A program made the translations under genes and the position numbers. This document shows, piece by piece, positions 41,238 to 52,665 of a DNA stretch of 64,000 nucleotides. Source of the stretch: Limnoperna fortunei (taxonomy: Eukaryota; Mollusca; Bivalvia; Mytilida; Modiolidae); contig OX104122.1 of the NCBI GenBank assembly GCA_944474755.1, positions 22,407,714-22,471,713 on the forward strand. The letters run 5' to 3'. Each line of letters opens with the position of its first letter. Position 1 is the stretch's first letter. The notes under the pieces are model-generated. The model searched no databases, was not told the DNA's origin, and saw only the letters and a list, made by a program, of their open reading frames with translations.

Positions 41238-42090
41238 TTACTTTTTGTCAGATTTCTCTATTTTGATGATTTCTTTTCTGCAGTCGGGACAATACAACTT
41301 TCCCCTTGGTGGTGCACAATTTATTCCAAGAAACAAGTAATGGAACCACCCTATAGCACATTTCTCATCGTCACAAAAAATCATTTTTCCTGATTCTACT
41401 TGTGCACAGAAACACCAGGTTGCGTCCTTGTCTTTTCCATCTTTATTTCCAGTGTTTGCAATCACATTTGTTGAAATGGCAGACAAGGATTGTTGCTAAA
41501 TGGTTGTCGAGTATAAAATTTTCCAATTAATTCTGGCAATATTTCAGTCACAAAGATATGTCTTGATTTTACGCACATTTCTTGCCATAAAACTTCATAA
41601 ACAAGATTTGTTCCATTTGCAAATCTTCCTCGGTCTATACAGCAAAATATGCCGATTCAAGTTTACACACACCTAGATGAGTTTGAACTTGGTAATAATA
41701 CTGATGGTTTACATCTAAATTCAGTTGTTTGTCCACTCCCTTCTTTTCTCATCGGTATCTGTTAATTTACAGTTTTTCACAAAAAGGACACTTTATTTCT
41801 ACATCACTTTGTCCACAACAATCACAGGGCACTATGCCATCATGAGAAGCTCCAATAAAAGGTACATTAAAACTTATAAAAAATCCAACTTCTTCCAATT
41901 TCACATTATCATGTGACAACTTGAACTTGTCCAAAAAATATCTCTTGCAAACTTCTCATTTTCACAACCCCATGCTGTAGCTCTAGATGAAAATTTGTAG
42001 CTTATTGGATAGCACACGCTCTTATTTGTGCTGGCAATGTTGGATCAGTGGTGCAAATGGATTTCATCTTTGATAGATAGAATAGCTGCG
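41238..42090 (-). pseudogene. YqaJ-like nuclease plus PHD finger ORF, accompanying ISL2EU-type transposon
   Basis: Convergent to the transposase. N-terminal part in broken frames near 42060 (ICTTDPTLPAQIRACAI). Near 41900, LDKFKLSHDNVKLEEVGFF leads into FIGASHDG, then CDCCGQ and DVEIKCPFCEK: the G-A-S-x-D-G and E-x-K-C-P motifs of lambda-exonuclease/YqaJ-type nucleases. The open 3' part (41486-41238) is a PHD-type finger: WCFCAQVESGKMIFCDDEKC, GWFHY, LYCPDCRK. From memory, ISL2EU elements carry such a second gene. The frame is broken by stops around 41500-41780, so this copy is dead. No other product is likely. Confidence 0.6.
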
Positions 42091-42249
42091 TTTTAGCACT
42101 ACATGATGAAAAGAGTGGTATGGTAAATAAAAAGCATTACATTAAAAAGTTGTCTTTAAATATATCAAAGAAAAACACCTGAAGTGATCAGGTATGTAAG
42201 ATACAATGTCAAAACATACCCTGAAAACTTCTATAGAGAGATTATTGCT

Positions 42250-43400
42250 GTTTTATCCATTTAGAAATGAGCTTGATTATCTCAAAAATGGACATAACTC
42301 TTAACGAACAAATGCATTTAACAGTTCTAGACCATTGGAAAGCAATGTTAGAAAATATAAACTGAATATGCAAGAACTTGATAAAGCAATACAACAGGCT
42401 GAAAACGACTGCAATCAGTATGATGAATAAGCTCCTGGTACACAGCAAGTGGAAACAAGATGCTGATGAAGGTTCAACTGAAGCAGAGCAATAACATACA
42501 TTTTAATGAAGATAGAGCGTTATATCGGAGACAATATGATATGTCAGACGATGTTGGAATATTGACACGAACAGTTCAGCTGGTAAACCAGGCTAACGAA
42601 TAAGTGACTGTGATTATTTTGAATTGTTGAAATCCTTAAATAAAAGCAGCATGAAATCAGACAATCAGACCTATGGTGGAGTTGGCATTATAGCTATTGG
42701 TAATTTCTTTTAACTTCAACCCGTATTTGACTGTTGTATTTTTCAGGATTTACAGAAAGGAATTGCCTCTTTAGCACCAAATATCTGGACAGAATTATTC
42801 AAATACAAGAACTGTAATAATGCGGCGATAAAAAGATGACTTGGGAGTTTGCTCAAATCCTTTACAGATTAAGACAAAATGAGCTTACAGTAAGTGACCT
42901 TGCTATTCTCAATATAAGAATAGTACATCAATATGATCCTACTTATAAGAGAACTGCGACTCACTTATTTGTTGAAAATGCTCTTGTGGATGAGTTCAAT
43001 TTGCAATATATATCAAACTTAAGCTCAGCAAAAGTTACAGTTAAAGCAGTTGACACGGTTTGTGGGTATTTTCCACAATCTGTGTAATCAAAACAAATTC
43101 CTTACCAGATAATCAGTCCGATACTGCTAACCTTGCTAAAGAGGTCATTTTTTAAGTTGGAATGAATTATGATCTAACTGCAAACAATGTGACTGATGGC
43201 CTTACAAGTGGGGCTTCATGTATGATTTAATTTATTGACTGTAATACCCAATCGCCCAGACCAAGTATAGTATGGGTTAAATTTGTTGATGTCCAAGTTG
43301 GCACAAACACGAGAACAAAATATCGTAGTAAAGTAGTACATTTTCATTTAGAATATTCACAGAATATTGAAAAGAATAAATACCGTAAAATCTCGCGAAC
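42250..43400 (+). pseudogene. PIF1-type helicase remnant (Helitron-like)
   Basis: C-terminal half of a PIF1-family DNA helicase in broken frames. GGVGIIAIGNFFQLQPVF (42680-42730) corresponds to Walker B and the motif after it, with Asp of GDF changed to Asn. DLQKGIASLAPNIWTELFK follows, and an open block at 42836-43087 contains WEFAQILYRLRQNELTVSDL, TATHLFVENALVDEFN and the stretch to VDTVCG. Near 43180, ANNVTDGLTSGASCMI resembles the conserved V-T-D-G-L-x-N-G motif. The Walker A region and Rep/HUH nuclease are not seen. Such helicases in invertebrates are usually from Helitrons; a domesticated copy is the alternative. Confidence 0.5.
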
Positions 43401-45090
43401 TATGGAAACGTTAAAACTTTAATATATGGAGCTATGATCTCATTTATAATAAACCTGCTTTTGGGGGATAAGGGGACAAACAAACGAAATTGGTACAAAG
43501 GAATTTTTAAATGCATGCGAATAATATACGTTTGCATACGTGACATGCATCCTCAGTCGCCTTCAATTATTATAGCACGGGGGGGGGTGGGAAGGGGGTC
43601 ACATAAATTGAAATGTTGAATAAAAAATTTAATCGCAAATGAGTAAATAAAAGTAGTTCAAATGTATCAAGTTGCCTGTTAATACCTTTAGCTGTAGTGC
43701 GGTCCCTATGGACATGCACCAAACCAAGACAAAAAACCAACTTACAACTGTACGACTAGGAGCACATTAAAGAATAAAATTTAAATATCATATTTTTTAA
43801 CCCGAGCGTTAGCGAGCGGTAAAATGTAGACATAAAGGGCAAACTAGTGGTAAAATCAGTTGATATTCCTGCACCCAATGCCCAATGAATTATTTCAATT
43901 CTTATAGGACATATATATTAACTTTTTCAACAAGGTAACCTTTGAGTTGCAATGCTTGTCGGCCTTTTAGAACACACATTTTATTGTGACGTCGTTACAA
44001 TATATGAAAAATCTTAATGTGATGTCGCCAAAAAGAGTGTTTATTGTTTATGACGTTGCAGGGAAACTCTATATATTTTTAAGGACTGAGAAATCCAGAT
44101 AGCAAGTGTACAATCAAAGTCAGTAATTGTTTATTACATGAATACAATAACCACCTGCCTTGATAAGAAAAACGGAGGATGCTTACATTATGTAATTGTT
44201 GTAATGCTGGTTACCCTCAATAATTTTTGCTAATACTGCATTTTTATATTGATTTGCAGATAATCCTGAAATTCCAGTTTCATCACATCTCAAATTTTCA
44301 GAAGAGTATAAATAAATCAAAAGTTTTATTCTTACATTTTTTTATATATTTCATAATTACAGATAATCAAATTCAATGACCACTAAGATTGTAATTTATA
44401 GTTGTATTGGAACTGTCATAAAAAACAGACTCGAACTAATAGTTATAAAGTCGATATTAAATTCCGCTCAACTACTATGCAGCGGAATTGAGTTATTTTA
44501 GTACTGTTGCGATTTATTGAGACCCGAAAGTTGTTTTAGACCAATTAAAAACAAGCAAAGTTTAATTTATGTAATAATGAAAAATAACTATTCAGATATT
44601 ATAATTTTTGTAAATATATGTTAATATTTGACTTACTTCCTAAAGCCGACATAAATATTATATAAAAAAGTAAAATGTCATATAATATTGACGACACAAA
44701 TTTATAAATTGTCCTAATGGTGCGCCGAAACAATTTGTATTTATTAAAAAACCAATTACTTTTAAAGTAACCAATGCAGAAGGCTTAATTTAAAGAAATG
44801 GAAATGTTCTCCTATATAATTGTAATTATGAATTGCTTGTGCTGTACTGAATAAGCACCATTTCAGCTAGAAGACGATTTATCCCTTCTCTTCTTTTGAT
44901 AATTTGTAGTAAGACCTACAAAAATAAAATCAACAATAATTGAAAAATTAAACAAGCATGGAAGTGTCTTCAGATGCTAATACAACTTCATATCACAAAT
45001 ATCATTCAAATGATATAAATGTTTCATATTACAAGAAGGTCATAAAAACATGGATTATGCTGATAATGTTCGAAAAGCAACATTATGCCT
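43401..45090. other. No gene recognised
   Basis: AT-rich. Holds a poly-G run near 43580, the motif cccgagcgttagcgagcgg near 43801, and a small inverted repeat (attccgct ... agcggaat, 44461-44488). No feature supported. Confidence 0.4.
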
Positions 45091-45102
45091 CCAAAGGTAG
45101 AA

Positions 45103-45608
45103 GCCCCGTGCGGGATCCGGGTGGCCAAAAGAATAGACCGCAGTCGCGCTAGCTTGTTGTAAAAGGCGACTAAATAGCGCCCAGTACCCTGACCGGCGTG
45201 TCAGGTCGGTTTGCCTAAAGACCGACTGGGATGTGTGCCCCAGGTGGTTGAATGGGGTACCCCTGGCAAGCTGGGGTTGTCAGGCCATAATACGGAAAAC
45301 CTGACCGCAAACCATATTAGTGCACCGTGTTGGGAAAAATGTCACGTTCCTCGCACGTTAAAGAACGCTGCTGTAGTATTCGCTATGAGTAGGGATTTCG
45401 AACCCGCTATAGGAGACTGAATTGCCCGACCCTCCCATTTGCCAGTGGCAATCTAAAATCCGTTACCCTTATTTTTCCTTGTGTCCAATCCCATTTTCAT
45501 TTATCATCATGTTCATTTTATCATCCATTTCATGTTCATCGCCTGAATATAGCTGAAATAATGCTGCTCGGGCGTTAAACACCATTAATTAATCAATCAA
45601 TCAATCCG
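45103..45608 (+). mobile_element. 0.5-kb non-autonomous LINE-derived element, copy 2
   Basis: Begins gccccgtgcgggatccgg and ends cgttaaacaccattaatt followed by (aatc)n. Flanked by aaggtagaa (45094-45102; 45609-45617). It is the same family as 33020-33535, in opposite orientation. The 69-codon frame (45211-45420) differs from copy 1 only near its end. Length and lack of RT mark it as dependent on another element, most plausibly the I/Nimb-type LINE that shares both termini. Confidence 0.85.
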
Positions 45609-45617
45609 AAGGTAGAA

Positions 45618-46172
45618 AAGCAACACCCATGTCTTGCTTTCCTGACCTTCAGTGCAGGTATCATATTCTTTATGTAATATACTTCATATTGTTAAAAACT
45701 CTTCTGATTTTATCAATGGGTATTTATAAAAACACATGAAAAGAGAAAATTACATAAGCAAAAAGTTGATTACATGCCTTGATGCAATATTACAGGGGCA
45801 AAATAAATAAGATTGTTGCATCCCTCAACCCTTAAAAATTGTGCTATTCTAACCTCTATACACATCAGGAAATAAATGACTGCTACATGCCTGAACACAA
45901 GATGAGATGTGAATTTACTTCATCATTCTGTAATAGAAATGGGGAAAATATAAATTAAAAAGGAAAGGAACGTGTCCACATAACATAACCTTAAGCTGAT
46001 AAGTTACATAATTCTGAAAAACCACAACAACATGGCAAAATATCTTATTCCTGCTAAAGAAAGTAAAAAAAAATTCGTGTAAGTTGCTAACTTGGTTCAC
46101 ATTCACTCGAGATATAATAAACCTAAACCTTTCCAACATAAAGGATTGTGTAGCACAAGATTCCAAAATATT
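45618..46172. other. No feature recognised
   Basis: AT-rich, no coding or repeat signal identified. Confidence 0.4.
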
Positions 46173-46182
46173 TCAATTGGTA

Positions 46183-46429
46183 TTGGTGACCTCTGTGGCC
46201 AAGGGTTTAGGTAGTTAGTCATCTACTATTGATCACTTGCTGGTCAATAGTGAGGTTGCGGGTTTGAGTCTCGCTCTGCAGGATGTGCTCGATTTTCAAT
46301 CTTTATTGAAACGAAGTCAGTTTTCTTGCCCAAGGTCCGGGTTTCTCTGGTAGTGCAGCTTCCTCCAAAAATAAAGACTTGATGCCATGATATTGCTGAA
46401 CTTGGAGTTTAAAACCATTCAAACAACAC
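46183..46429 (+). mobile_element. Diverged V-SINE with 10-bp imperfect TSD
   Basis: ggtgacctctgtggccaagg head, gcgggtttgagtctcgct B box, gggtttctctggtagtgcag V-domain, tgatgccatgatattgctga tail. Flanks tcaattggta (46173-46182) and tcaattgata (46430-46439) differ at one base. Older than the 39-40 kb copies. Confidence 0.75.
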
Positions 46430-46439
46430 TCAATTGATA

Positions 46440-47470
46440 CTTACAAAGTCTGATGTAAAATGACCAAATCCATCCCATCTCATTGAATATTTCATAATTC
46501 TGTGGCCTTCTCTAGAAAATAGATCTTTCCTAAAACTCGATTTCTCATCTATTTTTTTTTAACAATTTCCTATTGAAAAGAAAAAAAATACGTGTTAAAT
46601 TTATTTCCAGAAATAGATACAGTTGACTACAATATCTGAACACAAAACTCGTTCACAAAATAAATTGCAAAGGAGTTTATAAATAAGTTGAGATACTGCT
46701 ACGTACAGAAATGGCATAAGAAGGAGATGCTAAGTCTCACACATGAATGTTAGGGAACATATGTATGGAGTATATGTTTACCACGTTTCATATATATCTG
46801 ACTTCATTGTTTTAGAACATTTAAAAAAATTAATGAGTAGATATTCTAAACAAAAAGTGGTGCAGAAAAAACATTTGTTATTGTGGCAGGACAGCCTACC
46901 GGTATTGTAGAGGTGAAGGTAAAAATCCAGTTCTAATGGACTTGGCCAAACTTTGCCAAAGGATAAATTGTTTGGACGAATTAGAAGTAAGCTGGCTTGT
47001 TACTTTGGCATGTTGAGTTCAATCCACAATGGCAGAATAGTAATCCATGCTCTCCAGCAGTACATTACATACTACTGCCTACGTCTTCAGTTACCTTTTA
47101 AGACAAAATGACACATATTTACAGGATATATAAATTTAAAGTAAGAAAAACACTTTGATTAAAAAAATACACTGTTTAAAAGAAATTGACATTTAGAAAG
47201 CAATGCAATGTGATCATTAAGCCAAAACGCTACCTTAAAGTCCAGATCGATATCATTCAGTTTCAGTGACAGATAATAGGAAGCACTGAAAGATAATGAA
47301 ATATTTTTAATAACTTGTTTAAAATAAAGAAATGTTTCCAACAACAGTTACAACATTTCGGGAAATGTGCTTTCATGGCAATAATACATAATAATAAAGG
47401 AAGTCCAATTGATGTTTAAAAGGTTTGGAAACAATAAATTGCATAATTTAATACCAACTATTTAATACTT
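46440..47470. other. Unassigned; 3' side of the OTU-like gene
   Basis: AT-rich sequence without a recognisable element. It would hold the 3' UTR of the minus-strand gene; no poly-A signal was picked with confidence. Confidence 0.3.
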
Positions 47471-47740
47471 TCAGTGTTTCACACCCAAAATATCAACATA
47501 AAGTAAAAAATCTTTTATGAATTCATATCTCTTCAACTGCAAAACAACATTTGAAAGGATGTCACAGCCACAAGGGAAATCTTCTCTTTGGCTAAAATTG
47601 TTTGCAGATACATCCATACAAACATCGTGCACCCATTGTCGACATAATGTGTACTCAACCTGCCCTGTGCTGTGTTCTTCAGTAAAGGCACAAACCCCTA
47701 AACCTAAAAAAGCACATTCCTCTTTGTGTACCATACACAC
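47471..47740 (-). CDS. Terminal exon: Cys/His (PHD-like) finger and stop
   Basis: Acceptor cctag before GTGTGTATG (an in-frame stop lies just upstream, forcing this border). It encodes VCMVHKEECAFLGLGVCAF, then TLCRQWVHDVCMDVSANNF and REDFPCGCD, ending at a stop near 47471. Spacing of Cys and W-V-H-D-V-C recalls a PHD-type finger. Phase 0, matching the preceding 31-bp exon. Confidence 0.55.
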   Translation of the reverse strand: MCMVHKEECAFLGLGVCAFTEEHSTGQVEYTLCRQWVHDVCMDVSANNFSQREDFPCGCDILSNVVLQLKRYEFIKDFLLYVDILGVKH

Positions 47741-47880
47741 CTAGGTCACATGATTTATTGTGACATCTGTAAAATAAAGCCAATTATATGCAAAATGTTT
47801 AATAGTAAAAATGTTATGAAATACAAAACGATAAAAAAAATATTTAAAAAAGATAGTTTTTTTCTAATTAATGTACATAC

Positions 47881-47911
47881 CGGTAATTGCTGTTGTTGCA
47901 CTTCCGTAAAA
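47881..47911 (-). CDS. 31-bp micro-exon of the OTU-like gene
   Basis: Acceptor ...aaaatatag, donor CCG|gtatgt. Length 31 converts phase 2 of the upstream exon to phase 0 of the downstream exon and reads (S)FTEVQQQQLP with no stop. The double phase fit is the main support. Confidence 0.5.
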
Positions 47912-48044
47912 CTATATTTTGAATGGATTAAATAATTTGTAATTGCTTTTTAACATACTGAGTTAGACTTATTTCATGTTAGTATAAGCAAGCTAGTGTG
48001 CAAACTATATTTCTATTTCAAAGTAATGTGACATTTTTACTTAC

Positions 48045-48127
48045 GAATTCCTAGGTTTAGCAGGAATCCAAACCAAATGAATTGGAGATGGGTTCCTATA
48101 TTTCCTTAAGGAGGAAACAACATCTGC
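48045..48127 (-). CDS. 83-bp exon of the OTU-like gene
   Basis: Acceptor tgatggttacag, donor AATTC|gtaagt (consensus). Only one frame is open: ADVVSSLRKYRNPSPIHLVW then IPAKPRNS. Ends in phase 2, as the micro-exon requires. Confidence 0.55.
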
Positions 48128-48700
48128 CTGTAACCATCAAATTTTTTTAATACAATGTTGCTGAATTGGTCTCTGCAACAAGTTGGTTAGTATATGTAGA
48201 TGGAATAATGCTGGAAAATAAGAACAGACTTTTATGAATAACAATTATGAACATTCAGCTATATCCATTTTGAAGTTTTAAATAATGAGCCGTGCGCCAT
48301 GATTATTCTACTACTTTTCTACTATTGCTGGGTCTGACTTCTCACCAACTAAACCTTTTGTAGAAGCGGTAAGCCAAAAATTTATATCCCTTTAAACTCT
48401 TTCATTATCTAAAAGGAAAAAATATGGTCAATTAGCTGCTTTGTCTTATACCTTAATTAAACATTTAAATAAGGGTAATGTCATATGTAATGAACCTGTA
48501 TATGCACTGTGAAGATTTTAATTTATAGGTGGTCAAATGTGATATGTTTAAGTACATGTAAATATGAAAGGGGGCTCATATATAATAGATTGGAGTAAAT
48601 GTTAGTTACAAAGATATAATAAACAATAAATCCCACACAAAAAACAAGCAATACGGCCCATCTATATTCTCCTTAGACATGTTAGTCTTAAAAAAAATAC

Positions 48701-48886
48701 TTGCATATTGTGTAAACGGTAATAGAGCGTCAACCATAAAAACAACAGCTGCCAAGTTTAAAAGCATTGACATTTCTTCTTTGCCATACAGAGCAATGGA
48801 AACTGCATTGAAGATGCATATTTCCATTTGGCGAAGCTTGCAGCACTTTTCTTTCACCAATGGAAAAGGTAATAAAATATCGAAAC
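48701..48886 (-). CDS. OTU-like exon with a 1-nt frameshift
   Basis: Acceptor ttttgatag. Entering in the phase left by the acidic exon, it reads RYFITFSIGERKVLQASPNGN. One extra A follows (ggaaat-a-tgcatcttc), and then CIFNAVSIALYGKEEMSML continues in the next frame to a donor TATGCAA|gtattt. The P-N-G-N-C-x-F pattern matches the OTU nucleophile motif (D-G-N-C-x-F). The frameshift splits the motif, so the copy is inactive unless this is a sequence error. Confidence 0.55.
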
Positions 48887-49526
48887 CTATCAAAACATTA
48901 AGAATACAATATTTTACAGCCAATTTTCAAAATTCTTAATTAATTTATTGGTGTTCAAATAATGTGTTGTCTATTACTTCTTCAATAAAAGAAATTTTTA
49001 CATAGAATAGTAAGGATTGGGAATGTCTAAAAAGTGCTAACAACATAAAATCCTTTAACAAAAAATAATAGGGTATCAGCTTATGAATAACTGAGAAAAG
49101 TGTGAGGGCAAATTTATGGATATAGTACACACTTATAGAATTATATTCTTAAGGACATGTCTTTCAGGAAGCTTATAATGGATATCAAAAGTGGTGATAA
49201 ATGTGGATAGTCCTAAAGATGATGTGTGGCCTACCTTTCATTTACCTGTCAAAAAAGGTACATGCCAGTTGTCAGATAACTGTCTGGGAAAGGTAGGCAG
49301 TCTGGATAAAATAACATCTGACACTCCTTTCAATGCATCCCATGATGTTATTGTTTTCATTACATTTAGACACCCCTTTTCCCATGATATCTTAAAAATA
49401 AAAATGTTTTGGGTTTTTTTTATATTTTTTTATAAACAGCAACTACTAATAACAATAATAAAGATTTGTCAAATTATTTAGCTTTTAAGCTTTTTCCTAC
49501 AATGACTTGCTTGGCATCAGGAATAC

Positions 49527-49777
49527 CTAGAGGTTCCTTTTGGTTCAGATGCCCCTGGAGGAACCTCTGGTTCAGGGGTCGTAATTGCAGCCTCTAGTTC
49601 AATGGTCCCATGAGAAGTCCCTGATTCAGATATCTGCATAGTAGCCTCCGCTTCAGCGGTCTCCAGAGAAGCCTCTGCTTCATGAGTCTCATGACAAGAC
49701 CCTAGTTCAGATGTTTCAATAGCAGCTTCCTGCTCTTGTGCCCTTTCTTGTTGTGTTTGAGCTGTCATGTCTGTATA
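49527..49777 (-). CDS. Acidic, repeat-rich exon of the OTU-like gene
   Basis: Acceptor ttgaaatgtttcag, donor CCTCTAG|gtattc. The 251-bp frame YTDMTAQTQQERAQEQEAAI... contains imperfect repeats of about 16 residues (E-T-S-E-L-G-S-C-H-E-T..., Q-I-S-E-S-G-T-S-H-G-T...). Ends in phase 2, and the next exon's first G completes an Arg codon. Confidence 0.5.
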
Positions 49778-49785
49778 CTGAAACA

Positions 49786-50380
49786 TTTCAATATTTGGAT
49801 TATTTTAGACATCTGAACTATGGTTTATTTGCAATAATTTTTCGAAAGCCTCTTTTTACAAACAAGTCTCATACTCTTAAAAAATATTTGAATTTTACAC
49901 ACACACAAATTAAATGAAAGGATGCTCGCATCTACCAAAATTAACAATTCCCCTAATGTTAAGTAAAACTCATGAAAGCCTTGTTGAGTTATACTCTTAA
50001 AAAACAAAAATGCTCACCCTTTTTGTGAGCAAAATGCTCACCCTTTTTGTGAGCAATGTCCTATAACTCTATAAAGATCAATCAGAGTTTTACCAAAAAC
50101 TAAAGAAAGCTAACATCTATCAACATATTTTTTTTCAAACTTTCACAAAAATTCATGCAAGTGTTTTTGAGTTTTCCTCTGAAAACAAAAAAACCCCCAC
50201 ATTTTTCTTGGAAAACCAAAAAGTATAGAGACCATATATGAGGCTAACATACTTTACAACTGTGGGCAGTATGAAGAAAATTTGTATAGGCATTCTAAGG
50301 ATACGGTGTGACATAGACCAATGGATAAAAACCTTAAGCAACTTACAATGAATAGACTGGTGAATAAAGTCTTGTTTACT
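49786..50380. other. Intronic AT-rich sequence
   Basis: Contains a short direct repeat (aaaatgctcaccctttttgt twice, 50008-50055). No gene. Confidence 0.35.
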
Positions 50381-50384
50381 TCTA

Positions 50385-50467
50385 TGGTTTATCTGGTGTG
50401 ACACCACAATGACTTTGATAGAACTCCACTAGAATCATCAATTGAACTTTCCTTATGTGCTTTTTAC
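50385..50467 (-). CDS. Second recognised exon of the OTU-like gene, 3' border uncertain
   Basis: Acceptor gttattttag. In the phase set by the upstream exon it reads KKHIRKVQLMILVEFYQSHC then GVTPDKP and a TAG. Possible donors (gtaaac, gtaagt) lie beyond the stop, so either the true donor is upstream and weak or the exon is broken. Confidence 0.35.
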
Positions 50468-50619
50468 CTAAAATAACAAGTACAAATATGCAGAAATGGT
50501 TTTGCAAGTATTAAGTTAAAATGAAAATAGGATAAAGCAAATCTATGATCTTTCCTTCTGTATAAAATCTTATAATTTTATTAAATGCTCTCTATGGCAT
50601 AGGAGAAAAAATCCAAATT

Positions 50620-50633
50620 ACCTTCTGCCTGGT
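50620..50633. repeat. 14-bp target-site duplication of LINE copy B, left copy (right 56328-56341)
   Basis: accttctgcctggt at both ends. On the gene strand this is accaggcagaaggt, the exon end plus donor GT. Confidence 0.9.
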
Positions 50634-51498
50634 ACGCACAGGAGAATGGACCCACTGCTTCCTCAGCCTGCAGTAAGAGTCTGCTAACAGAGGCAACACT
50701 TGCCGTGTGTTGCGACCCGTGTCGATTACAGGACGGGCTTTCAGTAGGCCGGGTAAACGGTCCCGATAACTTGCTGAACCCTTACTTTTTCTAGACGGGA
50801 AATCGAGTTAGCCCTGACTTCGATGAATCGGCATGTCGCGTCTTGCCCTTTGTAAATCCTTATTTAATCTACTCTATTACATTATTGTCCTTCAAACTGA
50901 TCCACGAAATGTATATACAATATGATAGACGGCTTTCTTAAAGGATTTGCAAAGAAGGCGATGGCTGAAGGGCAAAGCTTCCTTAGCTTTATAGAGGCGA
51001 CAAGTTTGTCGTGTGTTGCAACCCGTGATGGTGGAGGAAGGGATTCTGGTGGTTGAGAGATCACTCTCTGCTGCATCCATTAGTGCGGGTCAGCGGGTTT
51101 GATTTTCAATACACCACTTTGGCCCCGACTTCAACTAGAAGGGAGACCGGCCGGACCCGGTTCGGTCAATCGGCTGGTCATGCCGAGCCCTTAACAAGCT
51201 TTTCGTCATTCTTCTGATTACTTGATAATATCTTGTAAATCTTACTACAAAAGTTGTTCAGTTACAAGCTGTTAAGAAGGCGGTGGCTCATGGGTCAATC
51301 AAGTAGAGTTTCGAACGGTTGTTTCGCCAGTTAACTCTGGCACGAAGCTTACGTTCGTGAAGAAATTCATCTATTTGAGTTTTCTACCCTTGGAACACCT
51401 GATGCTTTCTGCTGGTTATCCGCAGAGATTAAACATCGCCCCTGTTGGCACTCCGTGGCGGGTGGGTGACAAGGGTGGTGAACCGCGTTCTTTTATCA

Positions 51499-52665
51499 TG
51501 GCTACACAAACACAAATGAAATTATGTCCAAAAAAAAAGAAAAAATGATATTCCCCTTGAAGAGATGGTGGATGAAGATCACTGGTCCAGATTTATTTTC
51601 TTGTCAACTAAAGATCCCAGTAAACCCGTATCAAAAGTGTCTCCCTTTATTATTGAAAAATTAATCAAAGGTTGTGCAGATGTAAAAACTGTCACCAAAA
51701 TGAAATCTGGTTGTCTCCTGATTGAATGCAGTAAAAAACATCAGTCCTCCTTAAACTTACAAAAAATGTTGATTTGGAAATTTCGGCCTCGCCCCATAGG
51801 ACATTGAACTCCAGCCAAGGAATTATTAACTATCGAGACGATGACCTTGCCGAACTGACTGACGAGGAAATCTGCAAAGAATTTCAGCCTGAGGGTGTAA
51901 CTAAAGTGAAACAATTTATTGCCAACAGACAGGGTCTTCAAGTTAAACTAAATACCTTTCTGTTGAGCTTCAACACTCCCACTGTCCCTTAGTCAATAAA
52001 GATGGGTCTTTACAGTGTTAAAGTCAGCGCCTAGAGGTACACTGATCTGCTTTAAGTGTGCGGAAGTAGGGCATGAGGGCTTTACCTGCACAAACAATCC
52101 AAAATGTGCCAATTGTGGTGAAGCGCACATGTCCTCATCAAAAGACTGCCAACATTTTAAAAAAGAGAAGGAAATTCAGAAATTGAAGACAGAAAAAAAC
52201 ATCTCTTACCCTGAGGCTCGTCGTCTGTTCAGTTCGGCGGGGAATTCCTCTACTGCTACAACGTCATATGCCAGTGTGACCAAACGCGTCTATGCTACAA
52301 CCAAGACGCAGACAAAGATCACCTGGCCTATTGATCAAAAAGATCCTGTTAGACTACCAGCGGCAACGTCTAACAAAATTATATCTTCCCGGAAATTCAA
52401 CAACTCGAACCTCTACGTCTTCATCATATAATAAATCTAAACAATCAACCTCTTCTTCCAGCAGTCCCCAAAAAAAGTAAATAATAATTCAAATAAAACT
52501 CAACAAAAAAATACCAAAATTAAGGAAAATAAAAATATCGATCGTACTCCCAAGCCGACATCGACAAGGGATCCTGTCCAGGTCCAAAATAGATTCGGCA
52601 GTCTCGACGACATATACGAGGAGACCATTTGGGGCGACAAAATGAATACACTACTTAAATTTTAT
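51499..52665 (+). pseudogene. LINE copy B ORF1, broken
   Basis: ATG at 51499 (MATQTQMKLCPKKKKK), frameshift near 51545, then WSRFIFLSTKDPSKPVSKVS. Another frameshift near 51760, EISASPHRTLNSSQGI, and a stop after FNTPTVP (51990). The first zinc knuckle is deleted; the second (CFKCAEVGHEGFTC) and third (CANCGEAHMSSSKDC) remain. The C-terminus and the TAATG junction are deleted near 52660. Confidence 0.75.

Noticed and set aside
44461..44488. Inverted repeat attccgct/agcggaat as a terminator or MITE
   Set aside because: Only 8 bp arms, no flanking duplication, no adjacent gene.
48679..48939. Plus-strand 86-codon frame (MLVLKKILAYCVNG)
   Set aside because: Opposite strand of the OTU-like exon, which has splice borders and matching phase.
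49191..49481. Plus-strand 96-codon frame (MVINVDSPKDDVWPTF)
   Set aside because: No domain, no splice support, AT-rich 3' half; lies in an intron of the minus-strand gene.
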